Source: Actinomycetota bacterium (lineage in GTDB: Bacteria; Actinomycetota; CADDZG01; WHSQ01). From it: a DNA stretch of 57,515 nucleotides. A program made the translations under genes and the position numbers. Within the stretch, counting starts at the first letter, position 1. Each line of letters starts with the position of its first letter. The stretch spans positions 1 to 57,515 of the forward strand of contig JACDAL010000046.1 in NCBI GenBank assembly GCA_013695465.1, written 5' to 3'. Below the pieces are notes generated by a model. It ran no database searches and had not been told where the DNA came from. It saw only the letters and a program-made list of their open reading frames with translations. This document shows, piece by piece, positions 25,960 to 34,560 of the stretch.

Positions 25960-27468
25960 ATGAGCATTGAGGGTCAAGAGCTCGACTACGCGGGGGGTGG
26001 GCTCGCCCGGGAAACAAACTGGTGGGGCGCCTTCGTCATCGGCCTGGCAGGAACAATCCTCGTCACGGGAATCGCTCCCGTAATGGTCACGGCATTGGGT
26101 GCGGCCTCGATCCCGATCATAGTCCTGGTTACGTTGAGCGGATGGCTCCTGTGCCTGCTGCTGGCCGAGCTTTCTGCGATGATGCCCGAGCGCACCGGAG
26201 GCTCACCCTCCTACGCCTACCCGGCTTACAAAGAGCGCTGGCCGGGCCTGGCGAAGCACATCAACGGCTTCACCGCGTGGGCCTACTGGCTGGGTTGGTT
26301 CCCAGTGGCTCCGCTGAACATGATCTTGGCGTCGTTCTATCTCGGTGATCGTTTCGGTCTGAACCTCGAGAGCGGGTTCACCCCCATCAACACGTTCATC
26401 TCGTGGTGGACGCTCGGTATTGCCCTCGTCGGCATACTTCTGTTCTTCATTCCCGCCTATCTCGGGATCCGCTTCGGGACCGTTTTTGCAACCGTTCTTG
26501 CCATACTCTCGATGATCCCGCTTACCTTCCTAGCGATAGCGTGGATTTTCAACCCCAGCACGGTGGACTTCGGCGAGCTGTCGGGATTCACCCAGCTCGA
26601 CGGCTCGAGCTTCTTTTCCGGAGTCGGCGGATACGGCTGGCTCACCATCTACCTCGCCTACTCCTTCCTTCTGACCTGGAACGTCATTGCCATGGAAGCG
26701 GCCGCCTGCTACATCGGCGAATGCAAGGACCCGGACCGGGACGCCAAGATCGCTCTGAACCTGGAAGGCGGGTACGGCCTCTTCGTCTACACGCTGATCC
26801 CCCTGGCGTTCGTAGTCGTGCTGGGCGCAGACGCGCTTTCGAATCCGGATCTCGTCGACCCCGCCACCATGTTCGTCACCTTCGCGGGGCAGGTGTTCGA
26901 GGGTGTGGGCGGCGAGTTTCTCAACTGGCTCATCGCATCCATGCTCATAATCGCACTGGCCCTCTCCGCGCTCAACGCGATCATGGGTTGCGCCCGATCA
27001 CTCCATCAGATGTCCATCGACGGCCAGTTCCCGCGCTTCTTCCAGAAGGTCAACCGCCATGGTGTTCCAGACCGAGCCATGCTCTTCAACGTCCTCGCCT
27101 CGCTCGTAGTGGTCTTCGCCGGAGGGGCGGTGGAGATCTATTCCTTCTCGAACGTGGGCTACACGATCTCAATGGTTCCGGTCCTCGTTGGTTACTACCT
27201 CCTGCGCACTCACCGGCCCGATGCCCGGCGGCCGTTCCGCCTCCCCGAGTACTTCAAGTACGTGGCTCTCGCACTCGCCGTCTTCTATTTCATCATCTGG
27301 CTTGTCGGAGGAATCTATTTCTCGATCATCGGAGGCACCCAGATCTACTACTTCCTGGGCTGGATAACGCTGCTCGCCTACTTGCCGCTCTATTACTACA
27401 GGACACGCGTCGAGGACGCCAAACTGGAGCCGGCGGCCTCTCCAGACGCGGCTCCTGCAACCGGTTGA
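25960..27468 (+). CDS. APC-superfamily amino acid/amine permease
   Basis: 502 residues from ATG 25960, which follows AGGAGGACAT; upstream in-frame codons are ignored because they lack both hydrophobic sequence and a ribosome site. There are about 12 membrane segments, starting WWGAFVIGLAGTILVTGIAP, with the TM1-type break GTILVTG and MPERTGGSPSYAYPAYKERWP after TM2, as in APC/APA transporters. WNVIAMEAAACYIGECKDPDRD is the TM6/loop region. It probably imports an amino acid or amine with protons or sodium. It is followed by a hairpin, then a Usp gene and a DUF294 gene on the same strand. Confidence 0.9.
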   Translation: MSIEGQELDYAGGGLARETNWWGAFVIGLAGTILVTGIAPVMVTALGAASIPIIVLVTLSGWLLCLLLAELSAMMPERTGGSPSYAYPAYKERWPGLAKHINGFTAWAYWLGWFPVAPLNMILASFYLGDRFGLNLESGFTPINTFISWWTLGIALVGILLFFIPAYLGIRFGTVFATVLAILSMIPLTFLAIAWIFNPSTVDFGELSGFTQLDGSSFFSGVGGYGWLTIYLAYSFLLTWNVIAMEAAACYIGECKDPDRDAKIALNLEGGYGLFVYTLIPLAFVVVLGADALSNPDLVDPATMFVTFAGQVFEGVGGEFLNWLIASMLIIALALSALNAIMGCARSLHQMSIDGQFPRFFQKVNRHGVPDRAMLFNVLASLVVVFAGGAVEIYSFSNVGYTISMVPVLVGYYLLRTHRPDARRPFRLPEYFKYVALALAVFYFIIWLVGGIYFSIIGGTQIYYFLGWITLLAYLPLYYYRTRVEDAKLEPAASPDAAPATG

Positions 27469-27473
27469 GCTTG

Positions 27474-27502
27474 GGCCCCGGCGGGACTTCCTCGCCGGGG
27501 CC
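27474..27502 (+). terminator. Strong GC hairpin between permease and usp
   Basis: GGCCCCGGCG and CGCCGGGGCC pair over 10 bp with a 9-base loop, starting 5 bases after the permease TGA. Only TTATC follows, not a T run, and the usp ATG is 9 bases beyond the stem. It could be a partial terminator that lowers usp/DUF294 expression relative to the permease, or it could stabilise the permease mRNA 3' end. Confidence 0.6.
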
Positions 27503-27510
27503 TTATCAAA

Positions 27511-28002
27511 ATGCCCCCGGAAGGCAATCTGCCCGATCCCTCGACTCTAAAGCTGCGCCGCCTACTACTGGCCTCCGAAGGCCGCCCCCTGACCAAGAGC
27601 GCCATTGATCTGGCCGCGCGCATCGCCAAGCCTCAGCGCGCATCCGTCCACGTCTTCTCGATAGCCCGAGTATGGGGAACGGGCCTGGGACTGCCGATGC
27701 CCGCGCTGTTGCCCACCAAGGCAGAGTGGGACGAGCAGCGCGAGATCGTCGAGCGCGCCGTCAAGGCGCTCCGCAAGCACGGCATCGATGCCTCCGGACA
27801 GGTTCTTGCCACGCGCAAGGCCACCAAACGGATCTTGAACGAGGCGCAGAGGACCAGATGCGAGGCGATCGTCATGGCGGCGGACCCTCCCCGGCCCCGT
27901 CTGCTCGCCGATCTGATGTGGTCTCAAGAGCCGTATCGGGTACGGCGAAGGTCGAAGCTTCCCGTCTACCTCGTCGATCGAGCGAAAAATGAACGTGGAT
28001 GA
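27511..28002 (+). CDS. Universal stress protein (UspA)-family protein
   Basis: 163 residues. LRRLLLASEGRPLTKSAIDLAARIA forms the first strand and helix of the Usp fold and CEAIVMAADPPRPRLLADLMW takes the place of the usual ATP loop (G-x2-G-x9-G-S). The canonical glycines are missing, so it may be a non-ATP-binding member. The C-terminal SKLPVYLVD strand is typical. The ATG is squeezed 9 bases behind the hairpin with no visible Shine-Dalgarno. Its last 14 bases overlap the DUF294 gene. Usp domains often accompany APC permeases and may regulate them. Confidence 0.8.
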   Translation: MPPEGNLPDPSTLKLRRLLLASEGRPLTKSAIDLAARIAKPQRASVHVFSIARVWGTGLGLPMPALLPTKAEWDEQREIVERAVKALRKHGIDASGQVLATRKATKRILNEAQRTRCEAIVMAADPPRPRLLADLMWSQEPYRVRRRSKLPVYLVDRAKNERG

Positions 28003-29803
28003 GATCGCGCGCTTTCTCGCTAGGTACCCGCCGTTCACCAGCCTGTCCAGAGACGAGCTCGAAGATGTCGCTTCAGTAGCCGCAATCCGTCCCTACGAGG
28101 ACGGTCAGGACGCTCTCGTCGAGGACGGCCGCCTCGCCACTCACTTCTTCGTTGTTCGAAGCGGCGCCATGGAGCTGGTTCACGTCGACGAGGTCATCGA
28201 TATTCTGGAGCCGGGAGAGGCGTTTGGTCATCCCTCTCTGCTCACCGGTATGGCTCCGGCCTTCACCGTTCGAGCCCACGGCGACGCGGTCTGCTATGCG
28301 ATCCCCAAGGAGCGAGCGCTGCGTTTGCTGGGAAATCCGGCCGGCACCACGTTCGTCGCCCGAACCCTGAGGGATCGCCTCGTTCGAACCGGACATACCG
28401 TCCACGCCCTGCCCGAGGTCCGGACGCTGCGCGTGGCATCCCTATTAAACCGCCCTCCCGTTTTCCTAGATGCCGAGGCAACCATTCGCGAAGCCGTGCA
28501 GGCCATGCGAGCCAGGGCTTCTCCGGCCGTCTTGATCCGAACGCGTGCGGGCCTGGGGATCGTCACGGATGCGGACTTGAGGGACAAGGTGTTGGGAGAG
28601 GAAGTCTCGCTGGACCGCCCCGTGGACTCGGTCATGACCACTCCGGTGGTCACCATCGACTCCGATCGCCTGGCGGTGGAGAGCGCAATCGAGATGCTTC
28701 AAGCCGGGATCCAGCATCTTCCGGTCCTCGCCCTCAGCGGAGAGATCCTTGGAGTGCTTTCTGCAGCCGACCTGATGAATCTCGAGAACCTCAGCCCGTT
28801 CGCGCTGCGCCGCTCGATCGCAAGCGCTTCGGATGAAGAGGGTCTCGTGGACGCCGCCTCACACTTGCCGCGAGTCTTCGTTGCCCTTCTCGATGCCGGG
28901 CTTCCCGCCACCGACGTCGGCCGAGTTCTCTCGCTGCAAAGTGACTCCGTTACCGAACGCCTTATCGACCTGACGATCGAGCGTCGCGGCCCCCCACCAG
29001 TGCAGTGGGCGTGGTTGGCGCTGGGCAGCGTAGCCCGGCGAGAGTTGACGCTGGCGTCCGATCAGGACAACGCGCTCGCTTACGAGGACTCGCAAGATCG
29101 TTCTGAGGTCGACTCGTACTTCAAGCAGTTCGCGGAGGACGTCACCTCGGGACTTGCTCGCTGCGGGTTTGGGGCGGACAAAGCCGAGGTCCTGGCACGC
29201 AACCACGAGTGGCGCATGTCGCGGTCGGAATGGCTCGCGGTCTTCGCTTCCTGCCTCGAGACGCCCGACCGTTCCCATCTGGTACGCGCGGCCGTGTCCT
29301 TCGATTTCCGTCATGTGACCGGCGGGCTGGACATAGTTCCGCCGCTCGTGGCTTCCATTCGCCGAGCGCCCGAGCACCCCGACTTCCTCGGGAGAGTGGC
29401 GCGCACCGCCACCGACATTCGGCCCCCTCTCGGTTTCCGGCGCCGGCTCATGGGCGAGTTCGACGTGAAAAAGGGGGGCGTGGTCCCGCTCGTCAACCTC
29501 GCTCGTTTCCATGCTCTCTCGCATGGAGTGACGATCTCGCCCACGCTGGACCGGCTGATCGCGGTCGAGGAGCTGGGGGCGCTCGGCACCGATACCGCGC
29601 GCGGGTTGAGAGAGGCTTTCGCGATCCTGTGCAAGGTTCGGCTGGAGCATCACGCGGCTCAGATAGAGGCAGGTCGCGCCCCCGACAACCTCATCGATCC
29701 CCTGGAGCTTCCACCTCTTGCGCGCATCGACGTACAGGAAGCTTTGAGAGCAATTATCGTTGCCCAGAAGATGCTCGGGCACTTCATGCGCCCAGGCATG
29801 TAA
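27989..29803 (+). CDS. cNMP-binding-like / CBS / DUF294 nucleotidyltransferase-like protein
   Basis: 604 residues. Order: cNMP-binding-like barrel (1-125: FLARYPPFTSLSRDELEDV, FFVVRSGAMELVHV, LEPGEAFGHPSLL), a CBS pair (about 145-275: ASPAVLIRTRAGLGIVTDADL, DSVMTTPVVTID, IQHLPVLALSGEILGVLSAADLM), then DUF294/DUF294_C. The nucleotidyltransferase motif is GSVARRELTLASDQDNAL with the aspartate pair, as in the GlnD-like fold, so it could uridylylate or adenylylate a partner. Such proteins are usually beside solute transporters. It overlaps usp and shares its N-terminal design with the divergent exonuclease. Confidence 0.9.
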   Translation: MNVDEIARFLARYPPFTSLSRDELEDVASVAAIRPYEDGQDALVEDGRLATHFFVVRSGAMELVHVDEVIDILEPGEAFGHPSLLTGMAPAFTVRAHGDAVCYAIPKERALRLLGNPAGTTFVARTLRDRLVRTGHTVHALPEVRTLRVASLLNRPPVFLDAEATIREAVQAMRARASPAVLIRTRAGLGIVTDADLRDKVLGEEVSLDRPVDSVMTTPVVTIDSDRLAVESAIEMLQAGIQHLPVLALSGEILGVLSAADLMNLENLSPFALRRSIASASDEEGLVDAASHLPRVFVALLDAGLPATDVGRVLSLQSDSVTERLIDLTIERRGPPPVQWAWLALGSVARRELTLASDQDNALAYEDSQDRSEVDSYFKQFAEDVTSGLARCGFGADKAEVLARNHEWRMSRSEWLAVFASCLETPDRSHLVRAAVSFDFRHVTGGLDIVPPLVASIRRAPEHPDFLGRVARTATDIRPPLGFRRRLMGEFDVKKGGVVPLVNLARFHALSHGVTISPTLDRLIAVEELGALGTDTARGLREAFAILCKVRLEHHAAQIEAGRAPDNLIDPLELPPLARIDVQEALRAIIVAQKMLGHFMRPGM

Positions 29804-29813
29804 AGCAGCGCAC

Positions 29814-30818
29814 TCACACCCGCGCTGACGACCCTCCCGGCGCGGAGTTAATCCTGACTCGCGGATCGATGCCGCAGTAAAGAAGATCTACCGCCAGGTT
29901 GGTAACGATGATCATCAGCGAGAAGAGCAGGACGACTCCCGCCATTACCGGAAAGTCGTAGAAGTCGCGCGCGTCGAGCAGCAGGCTGCCCAAACCTGGA
30001 ATGCGGAAGATGCGCTCGATGATTATGCTCCCGCCGGCCAGCAGACTCAGATCGAGCCCGTACATCGTCACGATTGGAGTCAGGCTGCCACGTAGCTCGT
30101 GTCTGATTACTGCCGAGCTCGACAGGCCCTTGGCTACCGATGTCCTGATGTAGTCCTCCGCCTTGACCTCCAGCACCTTGCTTCGAATCATGCGCGCGTA
30201 CACGGCGACCAACGGCAACGCAAGGCAGATCCACGGCAGCCACATCGCCTCCAGCCATTCCCAGGGGCTCTGGGAGAGGGACACGTAGCGGTTGCCCGCG
30301 TAGATCCCGGTTGTGTTGAGAATCGCAGCCAGAGTCATCAGTGCCACGAAGAAGACCGGCAGTGACAGCGCCGCTAGTGACAGCCCCATTAGGACGCGGT
30401 CGGTGGTGCTGCCGCGGCGGCTGGCCGAGACCGTACCGACCACAGCTCCTGCCAGGACCCACAGCACCGACGCTCCGAGCGCGATCGACAACGACGGCAC
30501 GAGGGCGGGAAGGACGACGCTGGACACCGGTGCGTTGGAGGCGAACGAGTAGCCCAGGTCGCCTCGCGCCAGGCTCGAGACGTAATGGAGGTATTGGACC
30601 AAGACCGGTCTATCGAGCTTTAGGCGCTGCTCGATGGCCCGCATCTCCGGTACCCGGGCCCCGCGACCTGCGAGCAGAACAGCGACCGGGCTGATCCCTC
30701 GAGGCTCCCGGCGCCCGCCTCCACCGGGAAGGACGAAGAAGATCACGAACACCACCGTGACCACGAGCACAAGCGTGATCGCCGCCCACAGCAACCTGGC
30801 GATGACGTAGGAAAGCAC
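29814..30818 (-). CDS. DppB/OppB-type ABC transporter permease, solitary
   Basis: 334 residues. The N-terminal MLSYVIARLLWAAITLVLVVTVVFVIFFVLPG helix is typical of DppB-type permeases, and the EAA loop reads EDYIRTSVAKGLSSSAVIRHELRGSLTPI, followed by GGSIIIERIFRIPGLGSLLLDA. About six membrane helices are present. No DppC, ATPase or binding protein is adjacent. It lies 33 bp downstream of the glutamine synthetase-like gene on the same strand, converging on DUF294. It may be assembled with subunits encoded elsewhere, or be an operon remnant. Confidence 0.88.
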   Translation of the reverse strand: MLSYVIARLLWAAITLVLVVTVVFVIFFVLPGGGGRREPRGISPVAVLLAGRGARVPEMRAIEQRLKLDRPVLVQYLHYVSSLARGDLGYSFASNAPVSSVVLPALVPSLSIALGASVLWVLAGAVVGTVSASRRGSTTDRVLMGLSLAALSLPVFFVALMTLAAILNTTGIYAGNRYVSLSQSPWEWLEAMWLPWICLALPLVAVYARMIRSKVLEVKAEDYIRTSVAKGLSSSAVIRHELRGSLTPIVTMYGLDLSLLAGGSIIIERIFRIPGLGSLLLDARDFYDFPVMAGVVLLFSLMIIVTNLAVDLLYCGIDPRVRINSAPGGSSARV

Positions 30819-30851
30819 CCACCCGACGCTACTACAGAAGTAGTAGCTCCG

Positions 30852-32243
30852 TCAGAACCGGGTGAGGTACTCCCTCACCTCCCAGGGGGTGACCTGCTCG
30901 TGGTAGCGCCTCCATTCGCCTCGCTTGACGTCGGCGAAGTAGTCCACGTAGTCCTGGCGCAGGCCGTCGGTGTTGGCCACTGTGCCCAGCGACTCTCTCA
31001 GGGCCTCGTCCTTCTCGAGCTCACTCACCGCTTCGAGCAGGTTCGCCGGCAGCATCTCGACGCCGGCGCTTCTGAGATCCGCCTCCGAAGCCTCGTAGAG
31101 GTTGTCGGAGTTCGGATCCCCCGCATCCAGCTTGTTGTCGATCCCGTCCAGCCCGGCCCCCAGCACCGCAGTCGCGGCCAGGTAGGGGTTGCAGGAGCCG
31201 TCGATGGTCCTGTCTTCGATCCGGCCAGGGCCGGGTATTCTCAGCATCTGCGTCCGGTTGTTGTATCCGTAGGTGATGTAGACGGGAGACCAGGTCGCAC
31301 CGGATTGAGTCCACGACGATTCCTTGAGTCTCTTGTAAGAGTTGACCGTGGGCGCAGTCACTCCGATGTAGGCCTTGGCGTGCCTCTTTAGTCCGCCGAT
31401 GAACTGATAGGCGAGCTCCGAAAGCCCCAGTCCCTTCGGATCATCCTCGTCCAGAAACAGGTTCTGGTCCGTCTCGACGTCCCACAGGCTCATGTGGAAG
31501 TGGCAGCCGCTGCCGGTCAGATGCCCAAAGGGCTTGGGCATAAAGGTGGCAATCAAGTCTCGCTGCTGTGCCAAAGTCCCCACCATGTAGCGGAAGAAAA
31601 TGGCCCGATCGCAGCTCGTGAGCGCGTCGTCGTAGGTGAAGTTTTGCTCGAACTGAGAGTTGGCGTCCTCATGATCGTTGGCGTAGTTGCCCCATCCGAG
31701 CTCGTTGACGTAGCGCGAGACCGTGGACAGGAAGTCGTAGTTGCGAGTCAAGCCTTTGAGGTCGTAGCAGGGCTTCTCCAGAGTGTCCAGAGGATCGGCG
31801 ATCACGATCGATCCGTCACGCTTCTGGCGCACGAGGAAATACTCGAGCTCCAAGCCGATCTTGAAGACGTATCCCTTCGCAGCGGCGCGCTCCAGTTGGC
31901 GGCGGAGAATCGTGCGGGGATCGTAGGGCCACTCTTCCCCTTCGACGAAGATGTTGCAGGCAAAGCGCCCGAGGTCCTGCTGCCAGGGGACCGGAGTGAA
32001 GCTGTTCAGATCGGGACGGGCCATGAGGTCGGGCTGATGGGGGCCTTGGCCCATCTCCCCGGCGGCGAATCCGGCGAAACCGACTCCCTCCTCGACGAGC
32101 TCGTCCAGGTAGGTGGCGGGAACGAGCTTGGCGCTGGGACGAGCGTACATGTCGACGAACTGAGCGAAGTAGAAGTCGATGCCGCGCTTCTGAGACTCTG
32201 CGCGCACGTCGTCAACAGTCGGAGCAGGTGACCCCCCGGCCAT
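30852..32243 (-). CDS. Glutamine synthetase-family ligase, type III GlnT-like
   Basis: 463 residues from ATG 32243, preceded by GAGGGAGGG; the upstream in-frame start at 32294 lacks this. The catalytic domain has IGLELEYFLVRQ (metal glutamates), HEDANSQFEQNF, GSGCHFHMSLWD (metal-binding His), and NRTQMLRIPGPGRIEDR (phosphate and metal-binding Arg/Glu). The N-terminal half, with QGPHQPDLMARPD, resembles enzymes labelled type III glutamate-ammonia ligase or gamma-glutamylmethylamide/gamma-glutamylpolyamine synthetases rather than housekeeping GlnA. It ligates glutamate to ammonia or an amine; the acceptor is unknown. Confidence 0.88.
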   Translation of the reverse strand: MAGGSPAPTVDDVRAESQKRGIDFYFAQFVDMYARPSAKLVPATYLDELVEEGVGFAGFAAGEMGQGPHQPDLMARPDLNSFTPVPWQQDLGRFACNIFVEGEEWPYDPRTILRRQLERAAAKGYVFKIGLELEYFLVRQKRDGSIVIADPLDTLEKPCYDLKGLTRNYDFLSTVSRYVNELGWGNYANDHEDANSQFEQNFTYDDALTSCDRAIFFRYMVGTLAQQRDLIATFMPKPFGHLTGSGCHFHMSLWDVETDQNLFLDEDDPKGLGLSELAYQFIGGLKRHAKAYIGVTAPTVNSYKRLKESSWTQSGATWSPVYITYGYNNRTQMLRIPGPGRIEDRTIDGSCNPYLAATAVLGAGLDGIDNKLDAGDPNSDNLYEASEADLRSAGVEMLPANLLEAVSELEKDEALRESLGTVANTDGLRQDYVDYFADVKRGEWRRYHEQVTPWEVREYLTRF

Positions 32244-32287
32244 GAGACCCTCCCTCTCATCTGAGTTACTCGGACACCGGGACGATA

Positions 32288-32317
32288 ACCGCACGCCCGT
32301 TCGTTTTCCCGTGCGGT
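32288..32317. promoter_or_regulatory. Inverted repeat in the glnT-like/secreted-protein divergent region
   Basis: ACCGCACG and CGTGCGGT are a perfect 8-bp inverted repeat with a 14-bp spacer, centred about two helical turns apart, in the 140-bp gap between two divergent genes. The spacing suits a dimeric regulator on one DNA face. Which gene it controls is open. Confidence 0.45.
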
Positions 32318-32382
32318 GTGAACTTTCCTTACGATTTCGCGCTATTCGCGCCTAAAGATCCGGAGAGCCCCACAATGGCTTG

Positions 32383-33495
32383 ATGAAAAGCCAAGCAGCG
32401 CAGCTAGGCGGGACACGGGCTCACCGCTGGACGATGGTTGTGGCCGTGGCTGCGGCGGCGGCGCTGATCCCCAGCGCGCTCGGCCTCGTGCCGGTGAGCA
32501 AGGCGGCCGTCTCCGCCCCCTCCCTCCTCCGGCGCGTGCTCGCCTCGGCCGGCGTTTCTTACTCGGGGCTGGCGGAAAGCTTTGCCGGCCTCAGCCTGCC
32601 CGACGTCGAGGGGGCCGGTCGACTCGCAGCGATGTTCGGCGAGCAAACCCGGATGCGGGTGTGGTACGAGGGCCCGACGCTCTGGCGAGTGGACGAGCTC
32701 ACCCCGATCGGGGAGCGAGACCTCTATCGCGATCCCTACGGCACCTGGTACTGGGACTCGGGACGACGGCACGCCACACGGACCGAAGGGGAGGGAACAG
32801 TGCGCTTCGCGCGCCCTGCCGACCTGCTTCCCCCGGAGCTCGGCCGCCGCCTGGCCGCCCCCGCGTCGCCCGCCGAGCTCTCACTCTTGCCGACGGAGAG
32901 GATCGCCGGTATCGATGCGGCCGGCCTTCGAATAACACCCGCCGGCGACGGCACCACTCTTGACCATGCCGATCTGTGGGCCGATCCCGCGTCCGGGCTC
33001 GTGGTCCGGGTCGCGATCACCGCTCGCGGGATGAAGGAGCCGATCATCTCGAGCTCTTTCCTGGACCTCGAGCAACGCAGGCCCGCGTCTAGCATCACGA
33101 GCTTTGAATTGCCGGAGGACGCAGACGCCCACTTCTCCGAAGCTCCCGACTTTGCGCGCGCAGTCGACCGCTATTCGCCCTACGTGCTCCCCGAGACGAT
33201 CGCGGGGGCAACGAAGCGCGCGGGAGCCGGGGCCGCCGGTACCTACGGACGGCGCTTCTCGCTGATCGCCGTCCTGGTCCTGCCGGACCGCTTCTTCCCC
33301 GAGGACCGGCTGAGCGCATTGCCCGAAGTGGGTGGACCTTGGGACTCGGCCCGGCTAGCCGCGTCTCCGCTTCTGAACGCGCTGACTGTGGTGGACGGCG
33401 GGGCCGCCTACGTCCTGGGCGGAACGGTGACACCTGACAGGCTCGTCGCCGTCGCTTCCAAGCTGCTCGATCAGGGCGTGGCAGTGCAGCGATGA
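32383..33495 (+). CDS. Secreted RseB/LolA-fold-like protein partnered with an ABC exporter
   Basis: 370 residues. An N-terminal basic stretch and hydrophobic helix (WTMVVAVAAAAALIPSALGLV) give a signal peptide or anchor. The exported part (MRVWYEGPTLWRVDEL, YGTWYWDSGRRHATRTEG, DHADLWADPASGLVVRVAI) resembles the MucB/RseB-LolA half-barrel that handles lipids or senses envelope stress. The start is ATG 32383; a TTG one codon earlier is equivalent. It overlaps the ABC ATPase gene by ATGA, so the three-gene unit probably exports or loads a lipid-like molecule and this protein acts outside. The family call is moderate. Confidence 0.7.
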   Translation: MKSQAAQLGGTRAHRWTMVVAVAAAAALIPSALGLVPVSKAAVSAPSLLRRVLASAGVSYSGLAESFAGLSLPDVEGAGRLAAMFGEQTRMRVWYEGPTLWRVDELTPIGERDLYRDPYGTWYWDSGRRHATRTEGEGTVRFARPADLLPPELGRRLAAPASPAELSLLPTERIAGIDAAGLRITPAGDGTTLDHADLWADPASGLVVRVAITARGMKEPIISSSFLDLEQRRPASSITSFELPEDADAHFSEAPDFARAVDRYSPYVLPETIAGATKRAGAGAAGTYGRRFSLIAVLVLPDRFFPEDRLSALPEVGGPWDSARLAASPLLNALTVVDGGAAYVLGGTVTPDRLVAVASKLLDQGVAVQR

Positions 33496-34397
33496 CCAGT
33501 GTTGTTTCGACACGTGCACTGACCAAGCGCTACGGCTCGGTGGCGGCCGTCGATGGAGTCGATCTCGACATCCAGGAAGGGGATCTCTTCGCGCTGCTCG
33601 GTCCCAACGGCTCGGGAAAGTCGACCACTTTCCGCATGCTGCTCGGCCTCGTCTACGCGACCTCGGGTGAGATCCAGCTCTTGGGCCACAGCATGCCGTC
33701 TGCGGCTTCCCGCACGTTGCCTCACGTGGGGTCCTTGATCGAAGGGCCGGCTTTCTACCCCCACCACTCAGGCCGGGCCAACCTCACGCTCCTCGACGCT
33801 TCGAGTGGGAACGGTCGAAGAACGCGCCGTGCTCGCGTCCGTGAAGCTCTAGAGCGCGTGCGACTCGACGCAGGTCGCCTGCCCTACAGGGCTTATTCAA
33901 CCGGGATGAAACAGCGGCTGGGGCTCGCCGCTGCGCTGTTGCGGCCACGCCGCCTCCTGATACTCGACGAACCGACGAACGGCCTCGATCCCTCGGGAAC
34001 CCGCGAGATGAGGGATCTACTACTCCAGCTCCAGCGTTCGGGGACGACCATTCTGGTGTCGAGCCACCTCCTCACCGAGATCGAGCTCATCTGTACGCGA
34101 GCCGCTATCCTAAGCGAGGGTCGGCTGGTGGCCCAGTCGAAGGTGCAGGACCTCCTCTCCACTTCGCAGAGCGTGATCGTCGTCACCCACGACATTGCCG
34201 ACGCTATCAACGCAGTGGGGTCGATCCCCGGAGTCTCAGTACTCGAGCAGACACCGGACGGTCTGGTGTTGGATCTCAACGGCGCCGAGGCAAGCGAGGT
34301 GAACGCATCTTTGGTCTCTGCGGGAGTAGGCGTGCGCGAGTTCAGCCTGAAGCGAGAACGACTCGAGGACGTCTTCTTGCGACTCACAGGCGCTTAG
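33492..34397 (+). CDS. ABC exporter ATP-binding subunit (ABC-2 type)
   Basis: 301 residues. Walker A is GPNGSGKST, the signature YSTGMKQRLGLAAALL, Walker B LLILDEPTNGLDPSG, and the switch histidine VSSHLL. The C-terminal 70 residues (SVIVVTHDIADAINAV to RLEDVFLRLTGA) are the extension seen in CcmA/NatA-type exporters. It starts in an ATGA overlap with the secreted protein gene. The permease follows after an unusual 163-bp spacer. Confidence 0.93.
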   Translation: MTSVVSTRALTKRYGSVAAVDGVDLDIQEGDLFALLGPNGSGKSTTFRMLLGLVYATSGEIQLLGHSMPSAASRTLPHVGSLIEGPAFYPHHSGRANLTLLDASSGNGRRTRRARVREALERVRLDAGRLPYRAYSTGMKQRLGLAAALLRPRRLLILDEPTNGLDPSGTREMRDLLLQLQRSGTTILVSSHLLTEIELICTRAAILSEGRLVAQSKVQDLLSTSQSVIVVTHDIADAINAVGSIPGVSVLEQTPDGLVLDLNGAEASEVNASLVSAGVGVREFSLKRERLEDVFLRLTGA

Positions 34398-34469
34398 TGC
34401 ACCTCCCCGTCAATCCGGTCGCATTCGAACGCCCCTGCATCCCCGCTCGCGTCGTTCCTTGTCGCTCAC

Positions 34470-34484
34470 GTACCTTCCAGGTAC
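34470..34484. repeat. Inverted repeat in the spacer between exporter ATPase and permease
   Basis: GTACCT-TCC-AGGTAC is a perfect 6-bp inverted repeat with a 3-base centre in the 163-bp non-coding spacer (34398-34560). The rest of the spacer shows no coding sequence. The spacer is odd because the genes around it overlap. It may hold an internal promoter or a dispersed intergenic repeat. Confidence 0.45.
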
Positions 34485-34560
34485 CTCACTCCCCGCGCCT
34501 AGCGAGCAGGGCGCAGTGACGCTCTCGATGCTGGCCGTATTTCCGGTGCGGAGCACTTAG

